In this document: in pieces, positions 47,935-56,389 of the stretch
Layout: the number at the start of each line of letters is the position of its first letter
How positions within the stretch are numbered: position 1 is the stretch's first letter
Origin: Bacillus cereus
Lineage (GTDB): Bacteria > Bacillota > Bacilli > Bacillales > Bacillaceae_G
Assembly (NCBI RefSeq): GCF_025917685.1
Contig: NZ_CP089518.1
Location: forward strand, 3,473,001 to 3,537,000
Direction: 5' to 3'
DNA: 64,000 nucleotides
Notes under the pieces: model-generated
Databases searched by the model: none
Told to the model about the DNA's origin: nothing
Seen by the model: the letters and a program-made list of their open reading frames with translations, nothing else
Program-made: the position numbers and the translations under genes

Positions 47935-48231
47935 TTTTGAAAAACGTTCAAATACCGTCATTAATTCTTCGATTGCTTCGTCACCATTCCCATCTTTAAT
48001 AGCTCCTGAAACACAATGACTAGTATGATTTTTCAAGACACCCATTCCTACTTTTTTCATCGCTGCATTAATGGCTGAAATTTGCACTAAAATATCAACG
48101 CAATAACGATCATTTTCAATCATATTTTGAATACCACGGACTTGTCCTTCAATTCTCTTTAATCTATTTATAATTTGTTCTTTTTCTTTTTCCGATCTAT
48201 GTGTAGTTGCTTCATGCTCTTTATGATCCAT
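47929..48231 (-). CDS. csoR: Copper-sensing repressor CsoR
   Basis: A 100-residue all-helical DUF156 repressor. The Cu(I) ligands Cys-His-Cys are visible in DRYCVDIL, KNHTSH and the following SHCV. It derepresses copZ and copA when copper binds. An N-terminal His-containing tail (DHKEHEATTH) is typical of Bacillus CsoR. GGTGATA precedes ATG at 48231. A palindrome of the CsoR type lies upstream at 48319-48335, which suggests autoregulation. Confidence 0.95.
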   Translation of the reverse strand: MDHKEHEATTHRSEKEKEQIINRLKRIEGQVRGIQNMIENDRYCVDILVQISAINAAMKKVGMGVLKNHTSHCVSGAIKDGNGDEAIEELMTVFERFSKA

Positions 48232-48318
48232 ATTATCACCTTCTCAAAGTTTTTCTTCATCCAATAAAACAATTACTTTTACGAGTATACCAATTATAGC
48301 ATCAAACATCTATGTATG

Positions 48319-48335
48319 ATACCCCATATGAGTAT
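48319..48335. promoter_or_regulatory. CsoR-like palindrome upstream of csoR
   Basis: ATACCCCATATGAGTAT is an imperfect inverted repeat similar to the sites before copZ and copA. A TATAAT box lies downstream of it on the minus strand, near 48291-48296. Confidence 0.45.
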
Positions 48336-48423
48336 ATTTCCGCTTTATGATTATTCTTAACAAATTATTAGCTTCTCAGACTCAATTATTATGATACCCT
48401 TTCCTTTTTTCAAAAAACAATAA

Positions 48424-48510
48424 TAAGCAGGGATTGTCCATCCCCGCTTATTATTCATCCTCAAATATAAAAGTCTCAATTTTCACACATATAAATCGAG
48501 ACTTTTTTCT
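48424..48510. terminator. Two hairpins between csoR and the 75-residue gene
   Basis: The first has AATAAGC...GCTTATT arms with an inner GGGAT/ATCCC stem (48424-48454). The second has AAAGTCTC...GAGACTTT with a T-run on the plus strand (48470-48506). The second serves the minus-strand gene at 48522-48749; the role of the first is unclear. Confidence 0.55.
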
Positions 48511-48521
48511 TCCTATATATA

Positions 48522-48749
48522 TTATTGCTGATCACATACTTTTGTATCATTCACTACTGAAGTTCCTTCAACGGTTACCGTATGAAAACAGTCATTTACA
48601 CGAACTGTCACAACATTATCTTGCCGATCAATGATATGATATTCATTAAATTTTTTATTCAAAGCACTGCGAATTTGTTCTCCTTCATAAATTGGAATGC
48701 CATGTGATAAAACCCAAATAAGCCCGGCAATAACAAGAATTGCTTTCAT
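48522..48749 (-). CDS. Small exported or membrane-anchored protein, 75 residues
   Basis: An N-terminal hydrophobic segment (MKAILVIAGLIWVLSHGIPI) is followed by a small domain with two Cys (VRVNDCFHTVTVEG and the end TKVCDQQ), which could form a disulphide outside the cell. A perfect AAGGAGGT lies before ATG at 48749. The family is not recognised. It is monocistronic with its own terminator. Confidence 0.75.
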   Translation of the reverse strand: MKAILVIAGLIWVLSHGIPIYEGEQIRSALNKKFNEYHIIDRQDNVVTVRVNDCFHTVTVEGTSVVNDTKVCDQQ

Positions 48750-48956
48750 ACGATCTACCTCCTTGAGAATAAAGTGAACTTTTAATCGGTGTTTATTTCA
48801 GCCCTACTAATCATTAATTGAATCAGTCGAGCTTTTATGGGATAAGTTCATTTCGTCTATTTTATGTTTATGCTAATTGTGACGGAAATGTGACAACTTT
48901 TTGTCTCTTTAGACGAAAAGTTGAAACAAAACTTTCAAAAAGGACAATTCTACTTA
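48750..48956. other. Upstream region of the 75-residue gene, no gene seen
   Basis: About 200 bases. A 68-codon plus-strand frame here has no ribosome site and runs into a terminator, so I do not count it. No clear promoter boxes could be assigned. Confidence 0.4.
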
Positions 48957-48993
48957 TAAAAAAGGTTATGGAATGTTTCATCCATAACCTTTT
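48957..48993. terminator. Bidirectional terminator hairpin
   Basis: AAAAAAGGTTATGGA pairs with TCCATAACCTTTTTT. On the minus strand it lies directly after the broken LuxR-type gene. Confidence 0.75.
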
Positions 48994-49050
48994 TTCAGTC
49001 CTATTTTACAACTCATTTACCTGATTTAATGTGATTTTTCGGGACTTGTT

Positions 49051-49371
49051 CTATTTCGATTTATCTATATCAAAACAAAACTTTGAAAAAACTTCCCACA
49101 CAAGTTCATTTCTACTATGCACCCCAACTTTTTCGAAAATAGATTTTAAATGATCCTGTACGGTGTATATAGAAATACAAAATTATCTAGCTAACATACC
49201 CGGAAGACTCCTACTTATTACTTGCTTCTCACGTGTTGTCAGGCTATATACCTCCGCAATAAGATGCGATTGTTCAGATAAACATTTGAGTTTATTAAAA
49301 TCATCTTCTAAAAATTCGGTCATAAACAACTGTAGATAAACCTTTTCAATACTTGCATCAGTATACGCCTT
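49051..49371 (-). pseudogene. Broken LuxR-family regulator (C-terminal part with internal stop)
   Basis: On the minus strand the frame reads a helical segment (LEDDFNKLKCLSEQSHLIAE), then YSLTTREKQVI, a typical LuxR helix-turn-helix entry. A TAG-type break follows after GMLAR (TAA near 49183). The frame resumes with [20 protein letters not shown] and [10 protein letters not shown], the recognition helix and end of a LuxR domain. No N-terminal half or start exists. The frame is continuous with, and directly follows, the esterase stop codon, suggesting that a deletion joined the two. It cannot make a working regulator without readthrough. Confidence 0.75.
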
Positions 49372-50190
49372 CTACACTTGACTAATAAATCTCAATCCTT
49401 TACTTAAAGACGTTGGCACAACCGATGCATGATTCTCCCCTTCAGCTTCATAAAACTTAAACCTAAACTTCTCATATTTGAATTGAAGAAGACGCTCTGA
49501 TAATGCATTTGCATCTACAACCATATGCTCTCGCTCCAATGATCCCACTGTAAGGAATACTCCCGTTTCAACCTTCGCTTCATTTAATTCATTTACAAGA
49601 TTCTCTTCTTTTTCAAGTACGGATTGATTATTCCACCAAATAGACGGGCTGCTAATAAAATAATTTTGAAAAGCATTTACATTTGTAAATAGTATATGTA
49701 ATGCAAATAGACCACCTAAAGAATGCCCAAATAACGTTTGTTTTTCTTTATCGATTTCAAAAACATTTTCAATTTGTGGTTTCAATTCTTCTTCAATAAA
49801 AGTAAAGAAATTATGTGCTCCTCCTGTTTTAGGCCACGGTTTGCCATCCGGTTTTAAAGGAGCATCTTTTGAAATTATAGAAGGTGTAAAATCATAACAT
49901 CTTTCTTCTCCTGAAAATGCCCCTTCAATTGGATAACCAATACCAACTATAACGGCTGATGAAACACCTGTTTTTTCCGCTCTAACCGATTGTATTTTAA
50001 CCGCTTCATGAAACGTTTGAAAAAAGGCATTGCCATCTAATACATATATGACCGGATATCCTGAATCTGGTGCTGGTTGCTTCGGCTTTGAAATATGGAT
50101 TTGATATTCCTTACCTTCTAATTTTGAATACATTTTCCACTGCTCTGTATTAGATGTAATAATCTGCTGTTTTTCGATAGTAGTATTCAC
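49372..50190 (-). CDS. besA: Siderophore esterase, BesA-like alpha/beta hydrolase
   Basis: A 272-residue esterase of the IroE/Fes/BesA type. The nucleophile motif is GHSLGGLFALHI (about residue 150), VIYVLDGNAFF opens the fold, and the late His lies in EGENHASVVP. BesA-type enzymes hydrolyse the trilactone of Fe-bacillibactin to free the iron. Location as last gene of the Feu-like uptake operon, 16 bases after the ATPase, supports this. It is cytoplasmic, with no signal peptide. Confidence 0.85.
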   Translation of the reverse strand: MNTTIEKQQIITSNTEQWKMYSKLEGKEYQIHISKPKQPAPDSGYPVIYVLDGNAFFQTFHEAVKIQSVRAEKTGVSSAVIVGIGYPIEGAFSGEERCYDFTPSIISKDAPLKPDGKPWPKTGGAHNFFTFIEEELKPQIENVFEIDKEKQTLFGHSLGGLFALHILFTNVNAFQNYFISSPSIWWNNQSVLEKEENLVNELNEAKVETGVFLTVGSLEREHMVVDANALSERLLQFKYEKFRFKFYEAEGENHASVVPTSLSKGLRFISQV

Positions 50191-50206
50191 CCTATATCCC
50201 CCTTTT

Positions 50207-51028
50207 TTAACTTGTTACATATATTTCTACTTTTTCATCCTGAGATACAACGCTATCATAACCGAAACAAACAGGGGCCCCATTATATGGATCAATCATG
50301 ACTCGTGCATCAATATGAAATACTTCTTTTAATACTTCATTTGTAATTATCTCTTCTGGGCTACCAGTTGTAACAATTTCCCCTTCTTTCATTGCAATAA
50401 TTTCATCTGAAAACCTTGCTGCATGGTTAATATCATGCAGTACCATAACAACTGTACAATTATGTTCTTTATTTAACTTCTCCACAATTTGCAGTACATC
50501 TAATTGATGAGACATATCAAGATATGTCGTCGGTTCATCTAGTAGTAACACTTCTGTCTCTTGCGCTAAAGCCATCGCTAGCCATACCTTTTGTCGTTGA
50601 CCACCTGATAGATTTGCTATTTGCCTCGTTCGAAAAGCAGATGTTTTCGTTATATCTAATGCCCAATCAATCATCTCTTTATCTTTTGAAGTTAACTTAT
50701 TTACGTTATTTCGATGTGGATAGCGTCCATAAGAAATTAATTCTTCTACTTTAAGTTCTCCTGGTGCAATTGGAGTTTGCGGGAGTAAAGCTAACAGCTT
50801 GGCAATTTCTTTCGTTGGAATTGTATTTAAATCTTGCCCTTGCAAATACACTTTACCGCTTTTTTGCTTTAAAATTCGTCCCATTGTTTTTAACAATGTC
50901 GATTTACCACACCCGTTTGGCCCTATAATTGTCGTTACTTTTCCTTCTTGTATTTCCACATTTAAATCGCGAAACACTGTAAGCTTTTCATAGCTCGTTT
51001 CTAAATTCTTTGCACTTAAAATACTCAC
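50207..51028 (-). CDS. Iron-siderophore ABC transporter ATPase
   Basis: A 273-residue ABC ATPase. Walker A is GPNGCGKST, the signature is LSGGQRQKVWLAMAL, Walker B is VLLLDEPTTYLD, and the H-loop is VLHDINHA. It is of the FecE/FhuC class that powers siderophore uptake. Unlike B. subtilis, where the ATPase for FeuBC is encoded elsewhere (YusV), it is in the operon here. GAGGAG precedes ATG at 51028. Confidence 0.94.
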   Translation of the reverse strand: MSILSAKNLETSYEKLTVFRDLNVEIQEGKVTTIIGPNGCGKSTLLKTMGRILKQKSGKVYLQGQDLNTIPTKEIAKLLALLPQTPIAPGELKVEELISYGRYPHRNNVNKLTSKDKEMIDWALDITKTSAFRTRQIANLSGGQRQKVWLAMALAQETEVLLLDEPTTYLDMSHQLDVLQIVEKLNKEHNCTVVMVLHDINHAARFSDEIIAMKEGEIVTTGSPEEIITNEVLKEVFHIDARVMIDPYNGAPVCFGYDSVVSQDEKVEIYVTS

Positions 51029-51042
51029 TTTTACTCCTCCTC

Positions 51043-52065
51043 TTACGCCTTCGCCTTATAAAGTAAATATAAGAAATACGGTACACCGACAATAGAAATA
51101 ACGATTCCAACTGGTAACTCTACAGGTGTGAAAACTGTTTTTGCAATAAAGTCTGATGCAATTACAAGGAACATTCCGATTACTCCGCACGTAGGAATGA
51201 TATACTTATGCTGAATACCGACAAGTCTTTTCGCTATATGCGGTGCCATTAGTCCAATGAAACCAATACTTCCTGAAACAGCAACACATGCACTCACAAG
51301 TCCGATACTACTTAATAGTAAAATGGATTTCTCTCGTTCTACTGCAACACCTAAACTTGTAATACTCGTTTCTTCCAATTGAAATAAATCTAATAAATAA
51401 GCTTTCTTTTGTATAAGCGGAATTAAAATGATAAGCCACGGTAACATAGCAACAATATATTTCCAGTTTGCACTATATATACTTCCAGACACCCAAACCG
51501 CAGCCATCTCAAAATCAGTTGACTTCATTTTAAGTGATAAATACATAGAGAATGCTCCAAACCCTGAACCAATTGCAATCCCTGTTAATAAAAGACGCTG
51601 CGAGTCTAACTTACCGTTTTTCCAAGAAAACAGATAAATTATGATGGCTGCACCTAATCCACCGACTAAACCAAACATCGGCATCATCATAATAGAAATC
51701 CAATCTGTACTCTTTAATTGTCCTTGAAAGAAAAACATGAAAATGACGATTGCTGTTCCTGCCCCAGCATTTACTCCTAAAATACCTGGATCCGCCAATC
51801 CATTTCTCGTAATTCCTTGGATAACGGCACCCGCAACGCCTAAACCTAATCCTACTAATCCAGCAATTACAATGCGTGGAAGACGAAAATCAAAAATAAC
51901 TAAATCATGCTCTGGTACTGGATCAATTCTAAAAAGTGTTTTAAATACATCTGTAATCGTAATATCAAACGTACCATTCGTTAAACTAATATAAATTGCA
52001 CCAAAAATTAAAAATATAATAATCCCCATCGTCATTCCAAAACGTTGACTTGAACTTTTAGGCAT
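51043..52065 (-). CDS. feuC: Siderophore ABC transporter permease (FecCD family)
   Basis: A 340-residue FecCD permease with about ten helices. Motifs include RLPRIVIAGLVGLGLGVAGA, GLADPGILGVNAGAG and GFIGLMAPHIAKRLVG, the ATPase contact loop. It pairs with the product of 52058-53074; the two genes overlap by eight bases. Assignment as FeuC rests on the FeuA-like partner and the adjacent esterase. Confidence 0.88.
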   Translation of the reverse strand: MPKSSSQRFGMTMGIIIFLIFGAIYISLTNGTFDITITDVFKTLFRIDPVPEHDLVIFDFRLPRIVIAGLVGLGLGVAGAVIQGITRNGLADPGILGVNAGAGTAIVIFMFFFQGQLKSTDWISIMMMPMFGLVGGLGAAIIIYLFSWKNGKLDSQRLLLTGIAIGSGFGAFSMYLSLKMKSTDFEMAAVWVSGSIYSANWKYIVAMLPWLIILIPLIQKKAYLLDLFQLEETSITSLGVAVEREKSILLLSSIGLVSACVAVSGSIGFIGLMAPHIAKRLVGIQHKYIIPTCGVIGMFLVIASDFIAKTVFTPVELPVGIVISIVGVPYFLYLLYKAKA

Positions 52066-53074
52066 GTCTCTCTCCTCCTCTTGTACGGATTAAATAAAGG
52101 AAGAAAGGAATTCCAATTAAAGATGTAACAACTCCAATTGGTGTTTCAAATGGATAGTTTACAAATCTACTTAATACATCGCATAATGCTAAGAAAACTC
52201 CACCAATAACGCCTGCGCATGGCAAAATCCACTTATAATCTACCCCGATTAAGAAGCGAGTAATATGCGGAATAATTAAACCTACAAAACCAATTTTCCC
52301 AACTAAAGCAACTGCCGTTCCTGTTAAAAAAATTACTGATAAAATTGCCATTGCTTTAACTAGTTTTGTACGCTGTCCTAGATTAATAGAAACTTCTTCT
52401 CCTAACGAAAGAATGGTAATAGATTTTGATATTAACAGTGCTAAAACTATCCCAATTATCCCAAAAGGTATCGTGATTTTAATTATATTAGGATCCACTT
52501 GATCTAACTTTGCATTAAACCAAAAACTAACATTTTGAGAAATTTGGAAATACGAAGCCATCGCGGCTGATACACTGCTTAAAAATGTTCCAATAACTGT
52601 TCCAATTATTGCTAATCTAACAGGGGATAAGCCATTTTGAAGTAGTGAGCCAAAACCAAACACTATACCGGCTCCTAGTGCAGATCCAATCATTGAACAT
52701 AAGACCATACCGATCGATGACATTCCCGGAAGAAAAATCATACTAAGTGTAATAACAAAAGCTGCACCATCGGTCACACCCATAATAGAAGGGGATGCAA
52801 GATAGTTTCTTGTCATCCCCTGCATAAGTGCTCCTGATATGGCTAGAAATGCTCCGACTAAAAGAGCTGCAACTACCCTTGGCAAACGTGAAGTAATAAT
52901 AATATTATGATTTACATCGCTTGAATTGAAATGAAATAATGCATTCCACACTGTTTCAGCATCAATGCTTTTTGCACCATATAAAATAGAAAGTATAACT
53001 GTAAATACAATCACTATGGGTGCTATACATAAAATAGTTACTGGTACCGCATTCGTTTTCTGCATATCATTCAA
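52058..53074 (-). CDS. feuB: Siderophore ABC transporter permease (FecCD family)
   Basis: A 338-residue FecCD permease. It has SRLPRVVAALLVGAFLAISG, YLASPSIMGVTDGAAF and GFVGLIIPHITRFLIG. With the next gene it forms the heterodimeric channel for the ferric siderophore. It lies 18 bases after feuA. ATG at 53074 follows AAGGTG. Confidence 0.88.
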   Translation of the reverse strand: MNDMQKTNAVPVTILCIAPIVIVFTVILSILYGAKSIDAETVWNALFHFNSSDVNHNIIITSRLPRVVAALLVGAFLAISGALMQGMTRNYLASPSIMGVTDGAAFVITLSMIFLPGMSSIGMVLCSMIGSALGAGIVFGFGSLLQNGLSPVRLAIIGTVIGTFLSSVSAAMASYFQISQNVSFWFNAKLDQVDPNIIKITIPFGIIGIVLALLISKSITILSLGEEVSINLGQRTKLVKAMAILSVIFLTGTAVALVGKIGFVGLIIPHITRFLIGVDYKWILPCAGVIGGVFLALCDVLSRFVNYPFETPIGVVTSLIGIPFFLYLIRTRGGERHA

Positions 53075-53092
53075 CGCACCTTACTTATTGTA

Positions 53093-54058
53093 TTATTTTG
53101 ATAAATTTTTCACTGCTTCTTTTAAGAATGCTGTTTTACTCCAAGCAGTACCACCTTGTGCCATTGGATCTACAACGTTTACAAATACTTTCTTTTCTTT
53201 CGCTGCATTCATACTTTGCCAAATTGGATTACTTTCAATGTCTTCTAGCACTTTTGGTTTATTATTTTCGCTTGCCTCGTATTGTAAGAAGATATAATCC
53301 GGATTAACTTCAGCAAGTTTTTCTAAAGAAATCTTCTCTTGTGCTTTTACAGTTTTTAGTTGTTCTGGCACAGTTAGTCCAAGATCTTTATAAATTACAG
53401 GATTAAAGTATACTCCTTCTGGGTATAAAAATAGGTCGTTTGCTCTTAGTCTAATGACAAGTACTTTTTTATCTTTTAACTTATCTCCCAGTTTCGCTTT
53501 TGCTTTTTCAGCGTCTGCATTGTAATCTTTAATAATTTTTTCTGCTTTGTCCTTCTTACCAGTTAGTTCCCCCATTAACTTTAAGTTATCTTCCCAATTT
53601 GTTGAAACGTGTGATACTGGGAACGTCGGAGCTACTTTCGTAAACTTCTCAGCTGTTTCTGCTGGGAATTTCGTACTTGATGTAATAACGTCTGGTTTTA
53701 ATTGAAGTAATGTTTCAAAATTCGGTTCCATTTTCTCACCAACAGATTTTGCACCTTCTAAATCTTTTTCAAGATATTTTGGCAATTTACCACCAACAGT
53801 AATGGCACCTACTGGTTTAATTCCAAGTACTGCTGCATCTTCCATTGACTCTAAACTAGCTGTCGCAATTTTATCTACTTTTGCTGGCACTGTATATTCT
53901 TTACCTAAATATGTAATTTTTCGTTTTTCATCTTTTTTCGTTTCTGTTGCTTTTGTTTGTTGCTTTTGTTCCCCAGAAGTTTTGTCTGCACTATTACATG
54001 CTGCTAAACCTACACTTAAAACTGTAACCATCCCTAATGTAAATAATTTCTTATTCAT
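53093..54058 (-). CDS. feuA: Ferric siderophore-binding lipoprotein, FeuA-like
   Basis: A 321-residue lipoprotein. The signal ends in the lipobox GLAAC with Cys21, followed by a charged linker (KTSGEQKQQTKATETKKDEK). The periplasmic-binding fold has the FeuA-like segments IATASLESMEDAAVLGIKPV and LKPDVITSSTKFP. It captures ferric catecholates, probably bacillibactin or enterobactin, for FeuBC. GAGGAGA precedes ATG at 54058, and a Fur box is about 180 bases upstream. Confidence 0.88.
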   Translation of the reverse strand: MNKKLFTLGMVTVLSVGLAACNSADKTSGEQKQQTKATETKKDEKRKITYLGKEYTVPAKVDKIATASLESMEDAAVLGIKPVGAITVGGKLPKYLEKDLEGAKSVGEKMEPNFETLLQLKPDVITSSTKFPAETAEKFTKVAPTFPVSHVSTNWEDNLKLMGELTGKKDKAEKIIKDYNADAEKAKAKLGDKLKDKKVLVIRLRANDLFLYPEGVYFNPVIYKDLGLTVPEQLKTVKAQEKISLEKLAEVNPDYIFLQYEASENNKPKVLEDIESNPIWQSMNAAKEKKVFVNVVDPMAQGGTAWSKTAFLKEAVKNLSK

Positions 54059-54235
54059 CTTTATATATCTCCTCTCGAAAGCTTTAAATATATTATTTTA
54101 ACTATGAAACTTAATTACATGAAACATATTTCTCATATATATTTCACATCATTAATAAATCTACATAAAATGGAGAGCCATTCTCGTTCACTTCCCCTAG
54201 TATTAAATTCTTTACAACCCTCATCCATCGATAAT

Positions 54236-54262
54236 TGTTATCAATGATAATGATTATCGTTA
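54236..54262 (-). promoter_or_regulatory. Fur box of the siderophore uptake operon
   Basis: TGATAATGATTATCG at 54245-54259 matches the 7-1-7 Fur consensus (TGATAATNATTATCA) at all but the final base, and a second, overlapping TTATCA half-site lies to its left. Iron-replete repression of the operon is expected. Confidence 0.8.
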
Positions 54263-54325
54263 TTAAGTATATATTTAAAATCAGATTATTTCAAGAATGA
54301 TTTGAAAAATTTTAACAAACTGAAT

Positions 54326-54371
54326 TAAAAAGAAGTATCCGCCTATTATTAGCGAGATACTTCTTTTTTTA
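54326..54371 (-). terminator. Terminator of the exonuclease III gene
   Basis: AAGAAGTATC pairs with GATACTTCTT, with a T-run on both sides. It lies next to the stop at 54369. Confidence 0.75.
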
Positions 54372-55127
54372 GAAATTTATATGTAATTCAACTGGACAAT
54401 GGTCTGATCCCATTATTTCACTGTTAATTTTTGCATCTGTTATTTGACCTTCTATTCTTTCCGAGACAACAAAATAATCTAAACGCCATCCAATATTTTT
54501 TGCTCTGGCTCCCATTCGATACGACCACCACGAATATGCACCTTCCTGATCAGGATAAAGATGACGATACGTATCAATAAATCCTTCTTCTAAAATACAT
54601 GTAAACTTCTCTCGTTCCTCATCAGAGAATCCAGGATTTTTACGATTACTTTTTGGATTTTTTAAATCGATTTCTTTATGAGCGACGTTTAAATCACCGC
54701 AAAAAATGACTGGTTTCTTCTCATCTAATCTTTTGATATATGCCCTGAAATCATCTTCCCATTTCATTCTGTAATCTAAACGCTCTAATCCTCGTTTTGA
54801 GTTTGGTGTATATAAAGTTATCATGTAAAAATCTTCGAATTCTAAAGTAATAAGTCGCCCTTCTTGATCATGCTCTTCAATTCCTAAACCGTATGTAACA
54901 GCAATTGGTTCTTTTTTCGTAAATATAGCCGTTCCAGAATAGCCTTTTTTTACAGCATAATTCCAGTATGTATAGTATCCCTCTAGATTTAAATCAATTT
55001 GCCCATCTTGTAATTTAATCTCTTGTAAACAAAATATATCAGCATTTGATTCCTCAAGATATTCTAAAAATCCACCTTTTGCGATAACTGCTCGCAAACC
55101 ATTTACATTCCACGAAATTAACTTCAC
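54369..55127 (-). CDS. exoA: Exodeoxyribonuclease III
   Basis: A 252-residue endonuclease/exonuclease/phosphatase-fold enzyme that cuts at abasic sites. Signatures: [27 protein letters not shown] (metal Glu), [23 protein letters not shown] and, at the end, [11 protein letters not shown] with the catalytic Asp-His. It fits with the repair genes that follow divergently. GAGGAGGAC precedes ATG at 55127. Confidence 0.95.
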   Translation of the reverse strand: MKLISWNVNGLRAVIAKGGFLEYLEESNADIFCLQEIKLQDGQIDLNLEGYYTYWNYAVKKGYSGTAIFTKKEPIAVTYGLGIEEHDQEGRLITLEFEDFYMITLYTPNSKRGLERLDYRMKWEDDFRAYIKRLDEKKPVIFCGDLNVAHKEIDLKNPKSNRKNPGFSDEEREKFTCILEEGFIDTYRHLYPDQEGAYSWWSYRMGARAKNIGWRLDYFVVSERIEGQITDAKINSEIMGSDHCPVELHINF

Positions 55128-55281
55128 CTATAGTCCTCCTCTTGATGTTCACTTTCAAATTTCATGCTATCACAAAATAGAAAAACAATCATATTTTCAT
55201 CTTTGTAATCTTGCTCTTACATTTGTGAATACATACATACGCACTTTATTCAGGTTATACTAATTTCAGAGGTGATGTTCT

Positions 55282-55878
55282 TTGCACAATGAAGGAGTTA
55301 CGTTAACAAATGAGCATTGGCAAGCGATTATTCATAATGATTCTTCCTATGATAGCAAATTCTTTTATGCTGTGAAATCAACCGGAATCTTTTGCAGGCC
55401 GTCATGCAAATCAAGGATACCAAATAGAAACAATGTACGAATTTTTCATCATGCAGAGCAAGCATTAAGTGAAAACTTTCGCCCGTGCAAACGTTGTAAG
55501 CCAAATGGGATCACTTTACCTAATGAAGAGTGGGTAGAACAAATTAAAGATTATATCGAAAAGCACTTCGATGAATTATTAACTCTCGATATACTTGCAG
55601 AAATGTGCCATGGTAGCCCATTTCATTTACAACGCACTTTCAAAAAAACGACAGGAATAAGTCCAATAGAATATATACTACAATTCAGGATTGTTAAAGC
55701 GGCAGAACAGCTATTACAAACAAATCAATCCATTAAAGAGATTAGTACCGCTGTCGGGATAGAAAACCCCGAATATTTTGCAACTTTATTTAAAAAGAAA
55801 ACCGGATTAACTCCTACTGAATATCGAAAAAAGAACGAAATGAAAGAAGGATACAAGAATGAATTCCTACAAAAATAA
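55282..55878 (+). CDS. adaA: AdaA-type methylphosphotriester sensor/activator
   Basis: A 198-residue protein of the Ada N-half. Residues of about 20-75 are the Zn domain with ligands in GIFCRPSCKSR and FRPCKRCKP; one Cys accepts methyl groups from DNA phosphotriesters. Residues of about 88-190 are an AraC helix-turn-helix pair (DILAEMCHGSPFHLQRTFKK, then ISTAVGIENPEYFATLFKK). The start is TTG at 55282 with GAGGTG seven bases upstream. Methylated AdaA should activate its own operon (adaA-adaB-alkA). Confidence 0.93.
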   Translation: MHNEGVTLTNEHWQAIIHNDSSYDSKFFYAVKSTGIFCRPSCKSRIPNRNNVRIFHHAEQALSENFRPCKRCKPNGITLPNEEWVEQIKDYIEKHFDELLTLDILAEMCHGSPFHLQRTFKKTTGISPIEYILQFRIVKAAEQLLQTNQSIKEISTAVGIENPEYFATLFKKKTGLTPTEYRKKNEMKEGYKNEFLQK

Positions 55879-56389
55879 ATTTATTTATTGGACGCTACTT
55901 ACACATAAGAATTGGCAGTTTCATATTGCTGCAACTGAAAATGGACTATGTTTCATTGGATCACAAGATGAAAACTTTGAAGAACTAAATATATGGGCTA
56001 GAAAAAAATTGCCACAACATATATTGGCCTGTAATCCAGATTATCTACAATCATATACGAAAGAAGTTATCGAGTATTTAGAAAGTAAACGAGAAACTTT
56101 TACATTCCCTATCGATGCTTACGGAACTGATTTTCAATTATCTGTTTGGAATACGGTACGTGAAATTCCTTACGGGAAAACATATTCTTATTCAGAAATT
56201 GCCGAAAGAATGCAAAAACCTACGGCTATACGTGCCGTTGCTACTGCTATTGCTGCTAACCCCCTCCTTATTACAATTCCTTGCCATCGTGTTATTGGTA
56301 AGAATGGTAAACTAACCGGCTTTAGAGGTGGCTTAGAAATGAAGAAAGAGTTGCTTACATTAGAAAAGTCGCAGGTAGAATTCATATGA
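55859..56389 (+). CDS. adaB: O6-methylguanine-DNA methyltransferase
   Basis: A 176-residue suicide methyltransferase. The active site is ITIPCHRVIGKNG, with the acceptor Cys, and the DNA-binding part has REIPYGKTYSYSEIAERM. It overlaps adaA by 20 bases and alkA by four, so the three are co-translated. The AAGGA ribosome site lies in adaA. Confidence 0.94.
   Translation: MNSYKNKFIYWTLLTHKNWQFHIAATENGLCFIGSQDENFEELNIWARKKLPQHILACNPDYLQSYTKEVIEYLESKRETFTFPIDAYGTDFQLSVWNTVREIPYGKTYSYSEIAERMQKPTAIRAVATAIAANPLLITIPCHRVIGKNGKLTGFRGGLEMKKELLTLEKSQVEFI

Noticed and set aside
48818..49024. 68-codon plus-strand frame
   Set aside because: No RBS, passes through a terminator hairpin, and the composition is not protein-like.
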